Made by a program: the position numbers and the translations under genes
In this document: positions 18,774 through 28,565 of the stretch, piece after piece
Layout: each line of letters begins with the position of its first letter
Numbering within the stretch: position 1 is the stretch's first letter
The notes under the pieces: model-generated
Databases searched by the model: none
What the model saw: only the letters and a program-made list of their open reading frames with translations
What the model was told of the DNA's origin: nothing
Source: Rhizobium sp. WSM4643
GTDB lineage: Bacteria; Pseudomonadota; Alphaproteobacteria; Rhizobiales; Rhizobiaceae
DNA length: 64,000 nucleotides
NCBI RefSeq assembly: GCF_025152745.1
Contig: NZ_CP104042.1
Coordinates: 310,001-374,000, forward strand
Direction of reading: 5' to 3'

Positions 18774-21700
18774 TCAATGAAAATTCCTGCTCTTCACCTT
18801 CAGCGTATCGATATGAAGGTCAGGCACGAACATGTCGCGCGGGGCTACAACAGGCTTCGGCTTGTCCCGCGGATCCGGCCCACCGCCCCTGGCGAACTCA
18901 TCGCCACGGCCGGCCGGCAGCTTGAACTCCTCATCCCGATCGGCAAGGCCGACAAGGTCGCCTGACAAGTCGAAGAGCTGCTGGGCGACAAGATGCACGA
19001 CCTCTCCTTCCCGCTGGATCCGGCCATTGATCGCCATCATTGAAGAACCGAGAACGACACGCCGGCGCTTTTCAAACAGCGTCGGCCAGACAACGAGATT
19101 GGCAGGCCCGGTCTCGTCCTCGATGGTAATGAACATGACACCCTTGGCCGATCCGGGCTTTTGCCGCACCAGCACAAGTCCGGCAGTATAGACCCACCGC
19201 CCGTCCCTCGAATTCATCGCCTCGGCACAGGTGATGATGTTGCGCACTGATAAATCCTTGCGCAGGAAGGCGATCGGATGCTGCCGCAATGTCAGCCCGG
19301 TATGGCTGTAGTCCTCGATGACGTTATGCCCGTCCGTCATCTGCCGAAGTGCCACCTCCGGCTCCTGCTGCTCGGCAATCGCAGCCATCTCCCGTTCGGC
19401 AGCCGCGGCAAACAGCGGCAGAGGTTCATCGCGCAGCGCCTTGATCGCCCACAGCGCGTCGCGGCGTTCAAGCTTCAGCGACGGCAGAAATGCATCGGCC
19501 TTCGCAAGCTGGACGAGCGCTTCCGATGGCACACCGGATCGTCGCCACATGTCGTCAACCGAGGCAAAAGCATTGTTCATGCGTGCCGCGACGATGCGCG
19601 CCGCGTCAGCGACCGCCAGTCCTTTCACCTGCCGGAAACCGAGCCGTACAGCGTGGCGGCCAGAATTGCCGATCCGCTCCAGCGTGCAATCCCATCGGGA
19701 CCGATTGATGCAGACCGGCCGCACCTCGACGCCGTGCGCTCTCGCATCGCCGACGATCTGCGCCGGCGCGTAAAAACCCATCGGCTGCGAATTGATGAGC
19801 GCCGCACAGAAGGCTTCCGGATAATGGCATTTGATGTAGCTCGACGCATAGGCGATCAACGCGAACGACGCCGCATGGCTCTCCGGAAAACCATAGGAGC
19901 CAAAGCCTTCGAGCTGGGAGAAGGTCTTTTCGGCGAATTCGGGCGTGTAGCCGTTCCTCACCATGCCGGACACGAGCTTGTCCTTGAACCGCGAGACGCC
20001 GCCGGTAAACTTGAAGGTCGCCATCGATTTGCGCAGCTGGTCGGCCTCGCCGCCGGTAAAGCCGGCGCAGACCATCGCCACCCTCATCGCCGACTCCTGA
20101 AACAGCGGCACGCCCAACGTCTTGCCGAGCACCGCCTCAAGCTCGGGCGTCGGATATTCGACGGCCTCTTTGCCTTCGCGCCGGCGCAGATAGGGATGCA
20201 CCATGTCCCCCTGGATCGGGCCGGGCCGGACAATGGCGACTTGTACCACGAGGTCGTAGAAGGTCCAGGGTTTCAGCCGCGGCAGCATCGCCATCTGCGC
20301 GCGGCTTTCGATCTGGAAGGTGCCGAGCGTATCGGCCTTGCGGATCATCGCATAGGTCGCAGGATCCTCCTGCTCGATGTCAGAGAGGTCGAGATCCCGA
20401 TCCTTGTGCTCGCGGATCAAGTCGAAGGCCTTGGCCATGCAGGTCAGCATTCCAAGGGCCAGGATGTCCACCTTCATGAATTTCAGGGCTTCGACGTCGT
20501 CCTTGTCCCATTCGATGATCTGACGGTCCTTCATCGTCGCCGGTTCGATCGGCACGAGATCGTCGAGCCGATCATGGGTGAGGACGAACCCGCCGGGATG
20601 CTGGCCGAGATGCCGTGGCGCGCCCATCAATTGCTGCGCGAGCTTCAAAGTCAGCACAAGACGCCGGTCGTCTGGATTGAGATTGAGCTCGCGGACATTG
20701 CGGTCGCAAACCTCCTCCGACCAGGCCCACATGCCGGAGGACAGAGCCTTGATCACGTCTTCGGGGAGGCCGAGCGCCTTTCCGACATCGCGGATCGCGC
20801 CGCGCGCCCGATAGCGGGTGACGGTGGCGCAGAGCGCTGCCTTTTCTCTGGTGTAGGTGCGATAGATCCACTGGATCACCTCTTCGCGCCGCTCGTGCTC
20901 GAAATCAACGTCGATATCCGGCGGCTCGTCGCGCTCCTGGGACACGAAGCGTTCGAAGAGAAGATCGTTGGTCGAGGGATCGATACTGGTGATGCCGAGA
21001 ATGTAGCAGACGGCGCTGTTGGCTGCGGAGCCCCTGCCCTGGCAAAGAATGCCCTCAGACCGCGCATAGCGCACGATCGAGAAGACCGTCAGAAAATAGG
21101 GCGCGTATTTCATGGTGCGGATCAGATCGAGCTCGTGCCGCACGACCTTCAACACATCGGGCGGCAGACCTTCGGGATAGCGATCGGGCACGCATTGCCA
21201 GACATAATGCTCCAGCGATGCCTGGGCATCCTTGCCCGGTACGATTGCCTCCTCCGGATATTGGTAGGTAAGCTCCTCGAGCGAGAAAGTGCAGCGACGG
21301 ACGATCTCCATGGTTCGCGCGAGGGCTTGCCGGTATCGCGGAAACAACCGCTCCATTTCTTCTGGCGGCTTCAGATAGCGATCAGCGTGGCGCTCGCGCT
21401 CGAAACCGACATCGTCGATGGTGGTGCGGGTACGAATGCAGGTGACGATGTCCTGCAACTGCCGGCGGCCTGGCTCGTGGAAAAGGACGTCATTGGTGAC
21501 GACCGTCCGCACCTTGAACCGTGTGGCGAGATTTGAGATTTCATGCAGCCGCAGCTGGTCGTTCTGCCGGCGCCGCAGACAAAGCGACACATAGGCCCGA
21601 TCGCCGAACAGCTCGGCCATCTTGCGCAGCTGGATCGCGCAGACGTCATCCGGCAGGTCCGGCACCAGGATGCCGATCATGCCGTCGTTGTATGCGATGA

Positions 21701-22031
21701 CGTCGTCCCAGTGGAGGATGCAGTTGTTCTTGCCGCCCCGCGATTTGCCGAGCGTGATGAGGCGGGTCAGCCGGGAATAGGCAGCCCGGTCGGTCGCGTA
21801 GACCAGCAACGACATGCCGTCTTGCAGATCGAGCCGGCAACCGACAACCAGGCGCAGACCGGTGGCGCGGGATGCTTCAAGTGCCCGGACAATCCCTGCC
21901 AGCGAATTGCGGTCGACGATGCCGAGGGCTTCGATACCAAGAGCCTTGGCGGTCTCGAACAGTTCCTGCGCCGAGCTTGCACCGCGCAGGAAGGAAAAAT
22001 GGGTCGTGACCTGCAGCTCGGCATAGCTCAT
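18774..22031 (-). CDS. dnaE2: Error-prone DNA polymerase DnaE2
   Basis: A 1085-residue C-family polymerase that, with ImuA and ImuB, copies damaged DNA and causes SOS mutagenesis. The PHP domain is at the N-terminus ([20 protein letters not shown]). The polymerase core shows [17 protein letters not shown] and [19 protein letters not shown] with the catalytic Asp pair, and [20 protein letters not shown]; an OB-fold lies near the C-terminus. The length matches the DnaE2 class and is shorter than replicative DnaE. Its ATG overlaps the imuB stop, so it is the last gene of the imuA-imuB-dnaE2 operon. Confidence 0.95.
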   Translation of the reverse strand: MSYAELQVTTHFSFLRGASSAQELFETAKALGIEALGIVDRNSLAGIVRALEASRATGLRLVVGCRLDLQDGMSLLVYATDRAAYSRLTRLITLGKSRGGKNNCILHWDDVIAYNDGMIGILVPDLPDDVCAIQLRKMAELFGDRAYVSLCLRRRQNDQLRLHEISNLATRFKVRTVVTNDVLFHEPGRRQLQDIVTCIRTRTTIDDVGFERERHADRYLKPPEEMERLFPRYRQALARTMEIVRRCTFSLEELTYQYPEEAIVPGKDAQASLEHYVWQCVPDRYPEGLPPDVLKVVRHELDLIRTMKYAPYFLTVFSIVRYARSEGILCQGRGSAANSAVCYILGITSIDPSTNDLLFERFVSQERDEPPDIDVDFEHERREEVIQWIYRTYTREKAALCATVTRYRARGAIRDVGKALGLPEDVIKALSSGMWAWSEEVCDRNVRELNLNPDDRRLVLTLKLAQQLMGAPRHLGQHPGGFVLTHDRLDDLVPIEPATMKDRQIIEWDKDDVEALKFMKVDILALGMLTCMAKAFDLIREHKDRDLDLSDIEQEDPATYAMIRKADTLGTFQIESRAQMAMLPRLKPWTFYDLVVQVAIVRPGPIQGDMVHPYLRRREGKEAVEYPTPELEAVLGKTLGVPLFQESAMRVAMVCAGFTGGEADQLRKSMATFKFTGGVSRFKDKLVSGMVRNGYTPEFAEKTFSQLEGFGSYGFPESHAASFALIAYASSYIKCHYPEAFCAALINSQPMGFYAPAQIVGDARAHGVEVRPVCINRSRWDCTLERIGNSGRHAVRLGFRQVKGLAVADAARIVAARMNNAFASVDDMWRRSGVPSEALVQLAKADAFLPSLKLERRDALWAIKALRDEPLPLFAAAAEREMAAIAEQQEPEVALRQMTDGHNVIEDYSHTGLTLRQHPIAFLRKDLSVRNIITCAEAMNSRDGRWVYTAGLVLVRQKPGSAKGVMFITIEDETGPANLVVWPTLFEKRRRVVLGSSMMAINGRIQREGEVVHLVAQQLFDLSGDLVGLADRDEEFKLPAGRGDEFARGGGPDPRDKPKPVVAPRDMFVPDLHIDTLKVKSRNFH

Positions 22032-23539
22032 GCGAAGATCCCATGGCAGAACCAGCGGTGGCTTCCGGTTTCAGGATCGATGCCATCACCGGAGCGAAAC
22101 ACCCAGAGACGCTCGCCGGCCTCGTCTTCAATGACGAAATAGTCTCGCACCGCCTCCATCTCGGCGTCACGCTGCCACCACTCGCCAAAAATCCGTTCCG
22201 GACCATCGGCGCGCTTGACCTTCCGCCGCTTGCCGCGCCAGGTGATCGAGACCGGCGGCCGGTCCGGCAGCAAGGCAATGGCCTCGATCAGTTCGGGACG
22301 TGCCAGCAGCCGGACCGGCCGGCGCCAATGGCTGACCCAGGTGACCGCGATCGGATCGGCAGCAGGACTGATGCGTTGGACGGAGCGCTCTGGCACGTCG
22401 GAGGCAACCGGTGCCACCCGATAAACACGCTGGCCACGGTTGCCGTAAATATCGATCAATGGCGTGACGTCGGTGACATCCTCCTCGACCAGCGAGGAGG
22501 ATTTCTGGCGCTCCTCCAGCGGCTCGACTATGACCGCAACCAGGGTGAGCTTCTCGATCCCGAACCCGGGCTCGATCTTTTCCGTCCGGTCGCGAAACAG
22601 CTTGGTCAACCAGGCGACATCGCGCACCGGCTTCACCGTGCCGGCGCGGATTGCCTGCCTGACACCGTCGACCTTCTCGACGATCAGGTCGGCGCGCCGA
22701 ACACCAAGGCCGCGCCTTTGCAGCTCCTCGATCAGTTGCACCACCAGCCGGCCGACATATTTGTTGATGGTTTCGGCAGCACCGATCGGCTCGGCGAAGG
22801 CGCGGCTCACCTCGACGAGCTCAGGGGTACGGATTGGATCGATCTGTTCGCAGACGCGGCCGAACATCTGGTCGAGCCGCCGGCCGATCTCCGGGCCGAA
22901 ACGAAGCGTCAGCGGCGCGCGCGGCGTATTGGCCAATTCGCCGATGGTCTGGAAGCCGAGCGTGCGCAGATCGCTGACGACTTTCCCGGGAAGGCGCAGC
23001 AAGGATATCGGCAGCTTTTCGACGGCGCGGACGGTCTCACCTGAAGGCACGATGATCGTCTCGCGGCTGATGGCACGGGCGCAGGCGTGAGCTGCCCCCC
23101 AAGTGTCGGCGATTGCGACCCGGGGAGTGAGTTTCTTCGCCAGGAACTGATTGGCGATCTTGGTCACCATGGCGAGCTCGCCGCCCTGCAGGTGATCGGC
23201 ACCCTCGGTGTCCATGACGATGCCGTCGATGCCATCGACCGCGACGATCGGCGAATAGAGTGTCAGCGCCCAAAGGGTAATGCGTTGAAGTGCTGCGGCA
23301 TCCTTTGCAGGATCCGCCTCGACCAGCATCGGACCGCGGAACAGCGCCTGTGCTTTCGCCGCCGGCATGCCGACATGAACGCCGGCTTTTCGGGCGGCGG
23401 CGTCCGCAGCCGACACCCAGCGCTTCGAGCCGCTCCTGGCGATCACGGCGATCGCCTGTTCAGGCGGAATGGAGGGATCGGCGCGACGAATGCGATCCGT
23501 CGGCAGATCCGGAAGATAGATCGAGACGACCCTTGTCAT
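22028..23539 (-). CDS. imuB: ImuB, Y-family polymerase-like mutasome subunit
   Basis: ImuB (503 residues) resembles Y-family polymerases but serves as the hub that brings DnaE2 to the sliding clamp. Visible parts are the N-terminal palm ([19 protein letters not shown]), [20 protein letters not shown], a helix-hairpin-helix region ([20 protein letters not shown]) and the long C-terminal ImuB-specific tail ending [16 protein letters not shown]. The start overlaps the 3' end of imuA by about 80 bases and the stop overlaps the dnaE2 start, giving tight coupling. Catalytic acidic residues appear incomplete, as usual for ImuB, but I did not align them. Confidence 0.92.
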   Translation of the reverse strand: MTRVVSIYLPDLPTDRIRRADPSIPPEQAIAVIARSGSKRWVSAADAAARKAGVHVGMPAAKAQALFRGPMLVEADPAKDAAALQRITLWALTLYSPIVAVDGIDGIVMDTEGADHLQGGELAMVTKIANQFLAKKLTPRVAIADTWGAAHACARAISRETIIVPSGETVRAVEKLPISLLRLPGKVVSDLRTLGFQTIGELANTPRAPLTLRFGPEIGRRLDQMFGRVCEQIDPIRTPELVEVSRAFAEPIGAAETINKYVGRLVVQLIEELQRRGLGVRRADLIVEKVDGVRQAIRAGTVKPVRDVAWLTKLFRDRTEKIEPGFGIEKLTLVAVIVEPLEERQKSSSLVEEDVTDVTPLIDIYGNRGQRVYRVAPVASDVPERSVQRISPAADPIAVTWVSHWRRPVRLLARPELIEAIALLPDRPPVSITWRGKRRKVKRADGPERIFGEWWQRDAEMEAVRDYFVIEDEAGERLWVFRSGDGIDPETGSHRWFCHGIFA

Positions 23540-24212
23540 CGCACGCCCTCACGAGAAACTCAGCACATTCACCCGCTTTCACGCGCATCAATTCCAGCAA
23601 CCATTGGGCCCTGCCGATACCCGGCACCGGCAATTCCTCCGACGGCATGACGCTCACCCGCCATCGCGTGGTCGACGCCGTCGGCTGCCCGAAATCATTC
23701 GCCTCCGTCTGCCGTCGCCAGCGTCGGACGGCAAGCGCCATCGTGCCTGTCCGCTCAGCCGCCAGCTGCAGCCGGCGCGAGCCGACCATCGGCAGGCGAA
23801 CGAGTTCACCGACGACGGCGCCGAGCCCGCCAAAGGACAGCCCCTCCTCCATGTTCGCCAGGACGTCCTCCTCCTTGTCGGATTCCACGAAGATCACCCG
23901 GTCGGGATGAAGACCGACCTGGGCGAGCGCAGGAAAGAACAGATCGGGGCGCGTCAGGCACCAGACGATCGGGCCTCTCGTCCGCGCTGCGATGCCTGCG
24001 GCACAGAGCGCTGCTGCTGCACCATCCACCGTGCCCGACCCGCCGCCTGCAAATTCGTGCAGGGCGCCATAGGCCAGACCACCTCCCGGGAGCACTGCAT
24101 CGATTTCCGGCACCCCAAAGGACAGACAGCCAGCCTTTCTGGCTGATACGCCTTCAAGCGATGCAATGCGCTCGCGCAAATCGGAAATCACCCTTTGACG
24201 GGCAGCAGTCAT
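23460..24212 (-). CDS. imuA: ImuA, RecA-like mutasome accessory protein
   Basis: ImuA (250 residues) is a RecA/SulA-related protein that binds RecA and ImuB in damage-induced mutagenesis. It shows GVPEIDAVLPGGGLAYGALHE, in place of a Walker A loop, the strand PIVWCLTRPDLFFPALAQVG, DRVIFVESDKEEDVLANME and a conserved C-terminal AQWLLELMRVKAGECAEFLV. The tail overlaps the imuB start region by 80 bases. A LexA box lies 61 bases upstream of its ATG, so the operon should be SOS-induced. Confidence 0.9.
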   Translation of the reverse strand: MTAARQRVISDLRERIASLEGVSARKAGCLSFGVPEIDAVLPGGGLAYGALHEFAGGGSGTVDGAAAALCAAGIAARTRGPIVWCLTRPDLFFPALAQVGLHPDRVIFVESDKEEDVLANMEEGLSFGGLGAVVGELVRLPMVGSRRLQLAAERTGTMALAVRRWRRQTEANDFGQPTASTTRWRVSVMPSEELPVPGIGRAQWLLELMRVKAGECAEFLVRACDDKGRLDLSSGSADGSHSSRRSLHSA

Positions 24213-24272
24213 CGTTCACGGCTCCCTTCAAGGTCGTGTTGGCGGCCGACATCATGTCAGACAAATGCAGAT

Positions 24273-24287
24273 GTTCTCTTTCTGTTC
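24273..24287. promoter_or_regulatory. LexA (SOS) box of the imuA operon
   Basis: GTTCTCTTTCTGTTC matches the alphaproteobacterial LexA box GTTC-N7-GTTC exactly (read as GAAC-N7-GAAC towards imuA). It lies 61 bases before the imuA ATG and about 210 before the ligase gene. Confidence 0.88.
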
Positions 24288-24493
24288 CGACCCATTTCAA
24301 GAGTCAAGCAACCAGAGGGATGGGAATATTATCCTGAACATTAGAAATCAGCAGAATACCCATGGGAATCAGCTGAATAGCGGGCGGCGTATTTTTTTCC
24401 GAGTGTTTGCGAGCGCTAATCCCTTTGTGTGAATTGCGGGGACAAGTCGGTATCGTCACAGTGTCTTTAAGATTTTTCTGCTGAACTGTCGGC

Positions 24494-25558
24494 ATGCCGA
24501 AGCCTCCGAGATCAAAACCCCTCCTTCGTGACACCGAGGCCCCGATCCGTTCCCGGCCGCGAGGCAAGCGAAATCCAGCTCAACCGCAGCTGCTGTTCGA
24601 TCCCATGCCTGAGCGTGTCGAGCCTGCGCTGGCGGAATTGAAGTCCCATCCCCCAAAGGGAAGCGAATGGAGCTGGGAGCTGAAATGGGATGGCTATCGC
24701 CTCGCAGTTCACATCGAGCCGCAGGGGATCCGGATCCTCACCCGCGGCGGCCATGACTGGACGCATCGTTTTCCGGCAATCGCAGAGGCCACCCGAGCGC
24801 TCGGGCCGGCGACGATGATCATCGATGGCGAGGCCGTCGTGCTCGACGAAGAGGGTCGGCCGGAATTCGGGCTGCTGCAGCAATCGCTGGGCGCATCCGG
24901 CAAGCAAGCGGGCAACCGTGCTTCCGACGCCGTCCTTTACGCTTTCGATCTTATCTATCTGGACGGCCACGATCTGCGCGGTGTCGAATACCGTTCGCGC
25001 CGACACCTTCTCGAGGACACGTTAAACGTCGCAAACAAGGATGAAGCCGGCGCCATCCGGCTATCGGAAACACTCGATGCTGAACCAGCTGTCCTGCTGG
25101 AGCATGTCTGCCGCCTCGGGCTGGAAGGCATCGTCGGCAAGCACCTCGACCGGCCCTATCGTTCGGGCCGCACCGGGGATTGGGTGAAAGTCAAATGCAT
25201 CCAGAGCGAGGCCTTCTTCATCGTCGGCTATGAGAGGTCGGCAGCGTCGCCTGCCGGCTTCGGCTCGTTGGTGCTTGCCGCGTATCGTGGTGATGAGCTC
25301 GTCCACGTCGGAAGTGTCGGCACGGGATTCAGGCAAGCCGAGATCATAAGGTTGCGGAAGATGCTGGACACGCTGCGATGGAAGCGAAAGCAGCCGCCCC
25401 TGCCCTATTCCGGAAGTGCCGATATTGTCTGGGTCGAACCGACCCTGATCGCCGAGATCGAGTTTCGCGCCTGGACGGCGGACGGGAAACTCCGTCATCC
25501 GTCGTACAAAGGCTTGCGAGAACACCAGGACAATGCCGACGTCTTCCGGCTCGACTAG
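24494..25558 (+). CDS. ATP-dependent DNA ligase, LigD/LigC type
   Basis: A 354-residue stand-alone ligase of the kind used in bacterial non-homologous end joining. Motif I ELKWDGYRL (about residue 62) contains the lysine that takes up AMP. MIIDGEAVVLDEEG (motif III region), LEGIVGKHLDRPYRSGRTGDW (motif IV) and VKVKCI (motif V) follow, and the OB-fold domain ends at FRLD. The polymerase and nuclease domains of full LigD are absent, and no Ku gene is in the window. It diverges from imuA and is followed 62 bases later by an HMCES-like gene. Whether the LexA box also affects it is unknown. Confidence 0.92.
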   Translation: MPKPPRSKPLLRDTEAPIRSRPRGKRNPAQPQLLFDPMPERVEPALAELKSHPPKGSEWSWELKWDGYRLAVHIEPQGIRILTRGGHDWTHRFPAIAEATRALGPATMIIDGEAVVLDEEGRPEFGLLQQSLGASGKQAGNRASDAVLYAFDLIYLDGHDLRGVEYRSRRHLLEDTLNVANKDEAGAIRLSETLDAEPAVLLEHVCRLGLEGIVGKHLDRPYRSGRTGDWVKVKCIQSEAFFIVGYERSAASPAGFGSLVLAAYRGDELVHVGSVGTGFRQAEIIRLRKMLDTLRWKRKQPPLPYSGSADIVWVEPTLIAEIEFRAWTADGKLRHPSYKGLREHQDNADVFRLD

Positions 25559-25620
25559 CGAAACCGGCGCCATCCGCTAGATTGTCCTCCACTAAGCTCA
25601 CGCGGAGTAGATGGCCTGCT

Positions 25621-26394
25621 ATGTGTAACCTCTATCGCATGGAAGACAGGGACTGGGTCGCCAAATGGGCCCAGGACGCTGAAAGCCTGATCAATCTGAT
25701 GCCAGCCTACCAGATGAACCCCGATCAGATGGGGCCGATCGTCCGCAACACCGCCGACGGGAAGAAGCAACTGGTCCATGCGCGCTGGGGACTGCCCTCG
25801 CCGCGCTTCGCACTTGAGAAGGCGGCCAAAGCCAAGGCGGAGAAACTTGCGGCCAAGGGCAAGCCGTTCGATCTCGAAGAACTGATCCGCATGGAGGCCG
25901 ACCGCGGCACGACCAACGTGCGCAAGCTCAGTTTTCCGCACTGGAAGCGGTGGTTCGGCGTCGAAAACAGATGCCTCGTCCCGGTCACCAGTTTCGCCGA
26001 GCCGGATCCGGCCAGCCGGCAAGATGGCGGCAACGTGCCCAATGCCTGGTTCGCCCGCGATGAGCAGAAGTCGCTGATGTTTTTTGCCGGTCTCCATGTG
26101 CCGCAATGGCTGAGTGTCCGAAAGGTCAGGGACGGGCTGACTACCGACGATCTCTACGGTTTCTTGACCACGGATCCCAACGACCTGGTGAAGCCGATCC
26201 ATGAGAAGGCGATGCCGGTCCTGTTGCTCACCAGGGAAGAGACCGACACCTGGATGCGGGCGCCCTGGGAGGAGGCCAAGGAACTGGCCCGTCCATTACC
26301 CAATGACGCGCTGATCATTTCGTCGCGCGAGCCGTACGGATCGACGATCGTCTCGAAATCCGGAGAGCTGGTGGAACAGGGCAGTCTGCTTTGA
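25621..26394 (+). CDS. SOS response-associated peptidase (SRAP/HMCES, YedK-like)
   Basis: A 257-residue SRAP-domain protein. Cys2 after the start Met becomes the N-terminal nucleophile and links covalently to abasic sites in single-stranded DNA, shielding them. The start was set at 25621 because it places Cys at position 2 (MCNLYRM); the open frame reaches further upstream. Conserved features are the RWGLPSP loop, the N-R-K cluster TTNVRKLSF, CLVPVTSFAEPDP with the active-site Glu, and the late PIHEKAMPVLL with the catalytic His. Next to the ligase and the SOS mutasome it belongs to a DNA damage module. Confidence 0.93.
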   Translation: MCNLYRMEDRDWVAKWAQDAESLINLMPAYQMNPDQMGPIVRNTADGKKQLVHARWGLPSPRFALEKAAKAKAEKLAAKGKPFDLEELIRMEADRGTTNVRKLSFPHWKRWFGVENRCLVPVTSFAEPDPASRQDGGNVPNAWFARDEQKSLMFFAGLHVPQWLSVRKVRDGLTTDDLYGFLTTDPNDLVKPIHEKAMPVLLLTREETDTWMRAPWEEAKELARPLPNDALIISSREPYGSTIVSKSGELVEQGSLL

Positions 26395-26423
26395 CCCCTG
26401 AGTTCCGGACTTGAATCGGAAAC

Positions 26424-26457
26424 GAAAAAGCCTGCCGCGGGAGGAGGTGCGGCAGGC
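26424..26457 (-). terminator. Terminator of the alpha-r14-like RNA
   Basis: Nine-pair GC-rich stem (26430-26438 with 26449-26457) followed on the - strand by TTTTT (26425-26429). It also forms hairpin 4 of the RNA and faces the end of the SRAP gene. Confidence 0.8.
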
Positions 26458-26585
26458 TCTTCGAAAGAATTGAACAACGGCTGGGAGGAGGAGGGCCGTT
26501 GTTCCGTCAGGTTCCCTTTGGGAGGAGGATCGGGTCGCCTGAAACACGAAGCTCTGCGGGAGGAGGTGCATTGCTTCGTTGATCT
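26424..26585 (-). ncRNA. alpha-r14 / 'cuckoo'-type small RNA with four CCUCCUCCC loops
   Basis: Read on the - strand, four hairpins each expose CCUCCUCCC (anti-Shine-Dalgarno) in the loop. Hairpin 1 has the stem around ACGAAGC/GCTTCGT (about 26545-26580); hairpin 2 is imperfect (CAGG..CCC / GGG..CCTG, about 26507-26541). Hairpin 3 is GAACAACGGC/GCCGTTGTTC (26472-26504). Hairpin 4 is GCCTGCCGC/GCGGCAGGC (26430-26457) and is followed by TTTTT, a terminator. The alpha-r14 (Smr14C) and CcsR RNAs of alphaproteobacteria have this design and act on translation. The 5' end is a guess. Confidence 0.8.
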
Positions 26586-26684
26586 GAAGATATCAGAGGC
26601 TGTCCCGACCGCCAGCGCTCAGATCGCAGTGCAGCCATGCGTTTGTTGCAACGCAATATAACTCCTGTGCTTATTTTTCGGCCA

Positions 26685-26999
26685 TTATGGGCGAGACGCG
26701 GCTTTTGCTGGGCTCGGCTCGAAACCGAGAACGAATTCGATCACCTTGGCGGAAGACATTTCGCACGGCTTCAGGATCGACCCAGGTCCCGCCAATCGAT
26801 AGAGGTTGAAGCTGACGATATCGGTTCCGCCGAGCTCCTCGCCATAGAGCCATGTCCGTTTGCCATCCTGCGACCGCTTGACGGTCACGCCCCATGATCG
26901 ATTGCCAAAATGTCCGTCGACATAGCCGTCCGGCAATTTCGCAAGCGCGTCTTCGAACGTCGCCTGAATTGTTGGAGGTGTTTTGCCGTTGGCCGTCAT
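26685..26999 (-). CDS. Small conserved hypothetical protein
   Basis: About 104 residues from the Met at 26999 (an upstream Met at 27011 is in frame). It contains IQATFEDALAKLPDGYVDGHF, GNRSWGVTVKRSQDGKRTWLY and GEELGGTDIVSFNLYRLAGP. The composition and alternating strands suggest a compact soluble domain. I recall similar small rhizobial proteins but no function. It lies upstream of, and on the same strand as, the alpha-r14-like RNA. Confidence 0.55.
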   Translation of the reverse strand: MTANGKTPPTIQATFEDALAKLPDGYVDGHFGNRSWGVTVKRSQDGKRTWLYGEELGGTDIVSFNLYRLAGPGSILKPCEMSSAKVIEFVLGFEPSPAKAASRP

Positions 27000-27011
27000 G
27001 GTGCGAGGCAT

Positions 27012-27345
27012 TCGTCGCAGATCCCGCAGCCATCGTCATCCATGCTTGAGGCCGGACGTAACCTGCGACAGCACGGACACGTCGTTGCATCCGGTGCACA
27101 CTCTTCATCGCGGTCCGGGGGAAGAATTTCAATCTGGATCAAATGGAGTAGTACGGCAACACGTCAGCAGCCGATACACGCAAAGCGAATGAATGATTGA
27201 CGGACCGCCGAGGCATAGTATTTCCGCCGTTAGGTTCACAAACCAACATATGTGCGCCGCTTTCGCAACCTCGGAATCCGGTCAGACACGCACCTGCGCC
27301 TCCCTCGGCGACAGGCGCAAAACCCAATTACATGCACGCCTGCAA
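27012..27345. other. Gap without recognisable gene
   Basis: About 330 bases; only short ORFs without family features. No terminator or operator could be supported. Confidence 0.35.
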
Positions 27346-28467
27346 TCACTTCGTTCTCGCGCGGAGGGTGATTCTGGTCAGTTCCGATGGCACACCGAGC
27401 CTTAACGCGAATCCAGGCCATATGGCCGTTCCGTTGTTTAAATACAATGTCATGGCTCCGATTTGGTATCGACCCGAAACAAATCCTCCATTGGCGCGCG
27501 CGATCAAGCGGTCGAGGCCGAGAACCATGCCACCATGTGTATGCCCCGACAGCTGAAGCGCCACACCGGAGGTGGCCGCTTTCTCGGCCATCATTGGTTG
27601 GTGATCGAGCAATAGGATGGGAGTGTTCGCAGGAACTCCCTTGATTGCCGCGGCGAGGTCAGGCGGTGGAGCGCTATGCCCGCGGGCTGACACGTCGGTC
27701 ACGCCCGCCAGTACGATCTCCGCATTGCCTCTCTTGAGGACGACGTGGCTGTTGGACAGCATCCGCATGCCCAACATCTCGAGGTGGCGCATCCATTCTT
27801 GGTAATCGAAGAAATATTCATGGTTCCCCGGAATTGCGTAGACACCGTCACGTGCCCTCAAACCCCAAAGCGGTGCGACATCGTCTTTGCGGTGAGCCAC
27901 GTCACCGTCGATGAAGTCCCCGGTGATGACGATCAGGTCCGCATCGAGCGCATTGGTCCTCGATACGACCTCTTTAGTCCATGCGGCTGGGAACAGACGG
28001 CTGACGTGAAGGTCAGTCAACTGAATCAGCCGATAGCCATCAAATTCGGGAGACAATCCAGCGATGGCAATTTCTATGTCGTTTAGCGGTGGCACTCTGA
28101 TTGCCTGGTTGACACCGTACGCTGACATGCCAAGGGCCAAAGCTCCGATCGCATATCGCAGACCTGCCGGGGCAGAGGGGAAGCCTCCCTTGAACGGGAT
28201 GATCGCGAGTGAGACCACATCCAGTGCGATCTGAAACACTGCTAGCAACACGATCGCGCCGAAAAGGACACTGAAAGCAATGACCAAAGGGCGCGGAAAC
28301 TCTGGGTCGAAGACCGAGCCGGAAGAGAGGCGACTAACCAGATGAAATTGCGAGGCTACCAACAAGAGGATCGCCAGGGATGCCTTTGCCGACCAGATCC
28401 ATGGCAGTGGCTGAATGAATCGTACCACGACGACCAGCCAGGGAATTCCGAAAATGAGGTGGAACAT
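27346..28467 (-). CDS. Membrane-anchored metallophosphoesterase (YkuE/YaeI type)
   Basis: A 373-residue protein. Residues 1-130 contain about four membrane segments (FGIPWLVVVVRFI, ASLAILLLVASQF, IAFSVLFGAIVLLAVFQIAL, YAIGALALGMSAYG). The rest is a calcineurin-like phosphoesterase with metal ligands in LTDLHVS, GDFIDG, GNHEYF, LDHQPM and SGHTHGG, all intact. Relatives hydrolyse phosphodiester or pyrophosphate bonds at the membrane, including lipid A precursors, but the substrate here is unknown. It stands alone. Confidence 0.88.
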   Translation of the reverse strand: MFHLIFGIPWLVVVVRFIQPLPWIWSAKASLAILLLVASQFHLVSRLSSGSVFDPEFPRPLVIAFSVLFGAIVLLAVFQIALDVVSLAIIPFKGGFPSAPAGLRYAIGALALGMSAYGVNQAIRVPPLNDIEIAIAGLSPEFDGYRLIQLTDLHVSRLFPAAWTKEVVSRTNALDADLIVITGDFIDGDVAHRKDDVAPLWGLRARDGVYAIPGNHEYFFDYQEWMRHLEMLGMRMLSNSHVVLKRGNAEIVLAGVTDVSARGHSAPPPDLAAAIKGVPANTPILLLDHQPMMAEKAATSGVALQLSGHTHGGMVLGLDRLIARANGGFVSGRYQIGAMTLYLNNGTAIWPGFALRLGVPSELTRITLRARTK

Positions 28468-28565
28468 CAGATGCTTTCATCTGGGTGGGCTGTTGCCACA
28501 GCTTATAAGGTGCTGTCAGTCTTATGGGCTGACAGGCCCTCGTTCATCGCAATGCTCATGTCCGA

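Noticed and set aside
18777..22142. Very long + strand ORFs across dnaE2 and imuB
   Set aside because: They mirror the codons of the real - strand genes in GC-rich DNA, and their products are Arg/His-rich with no known domain.
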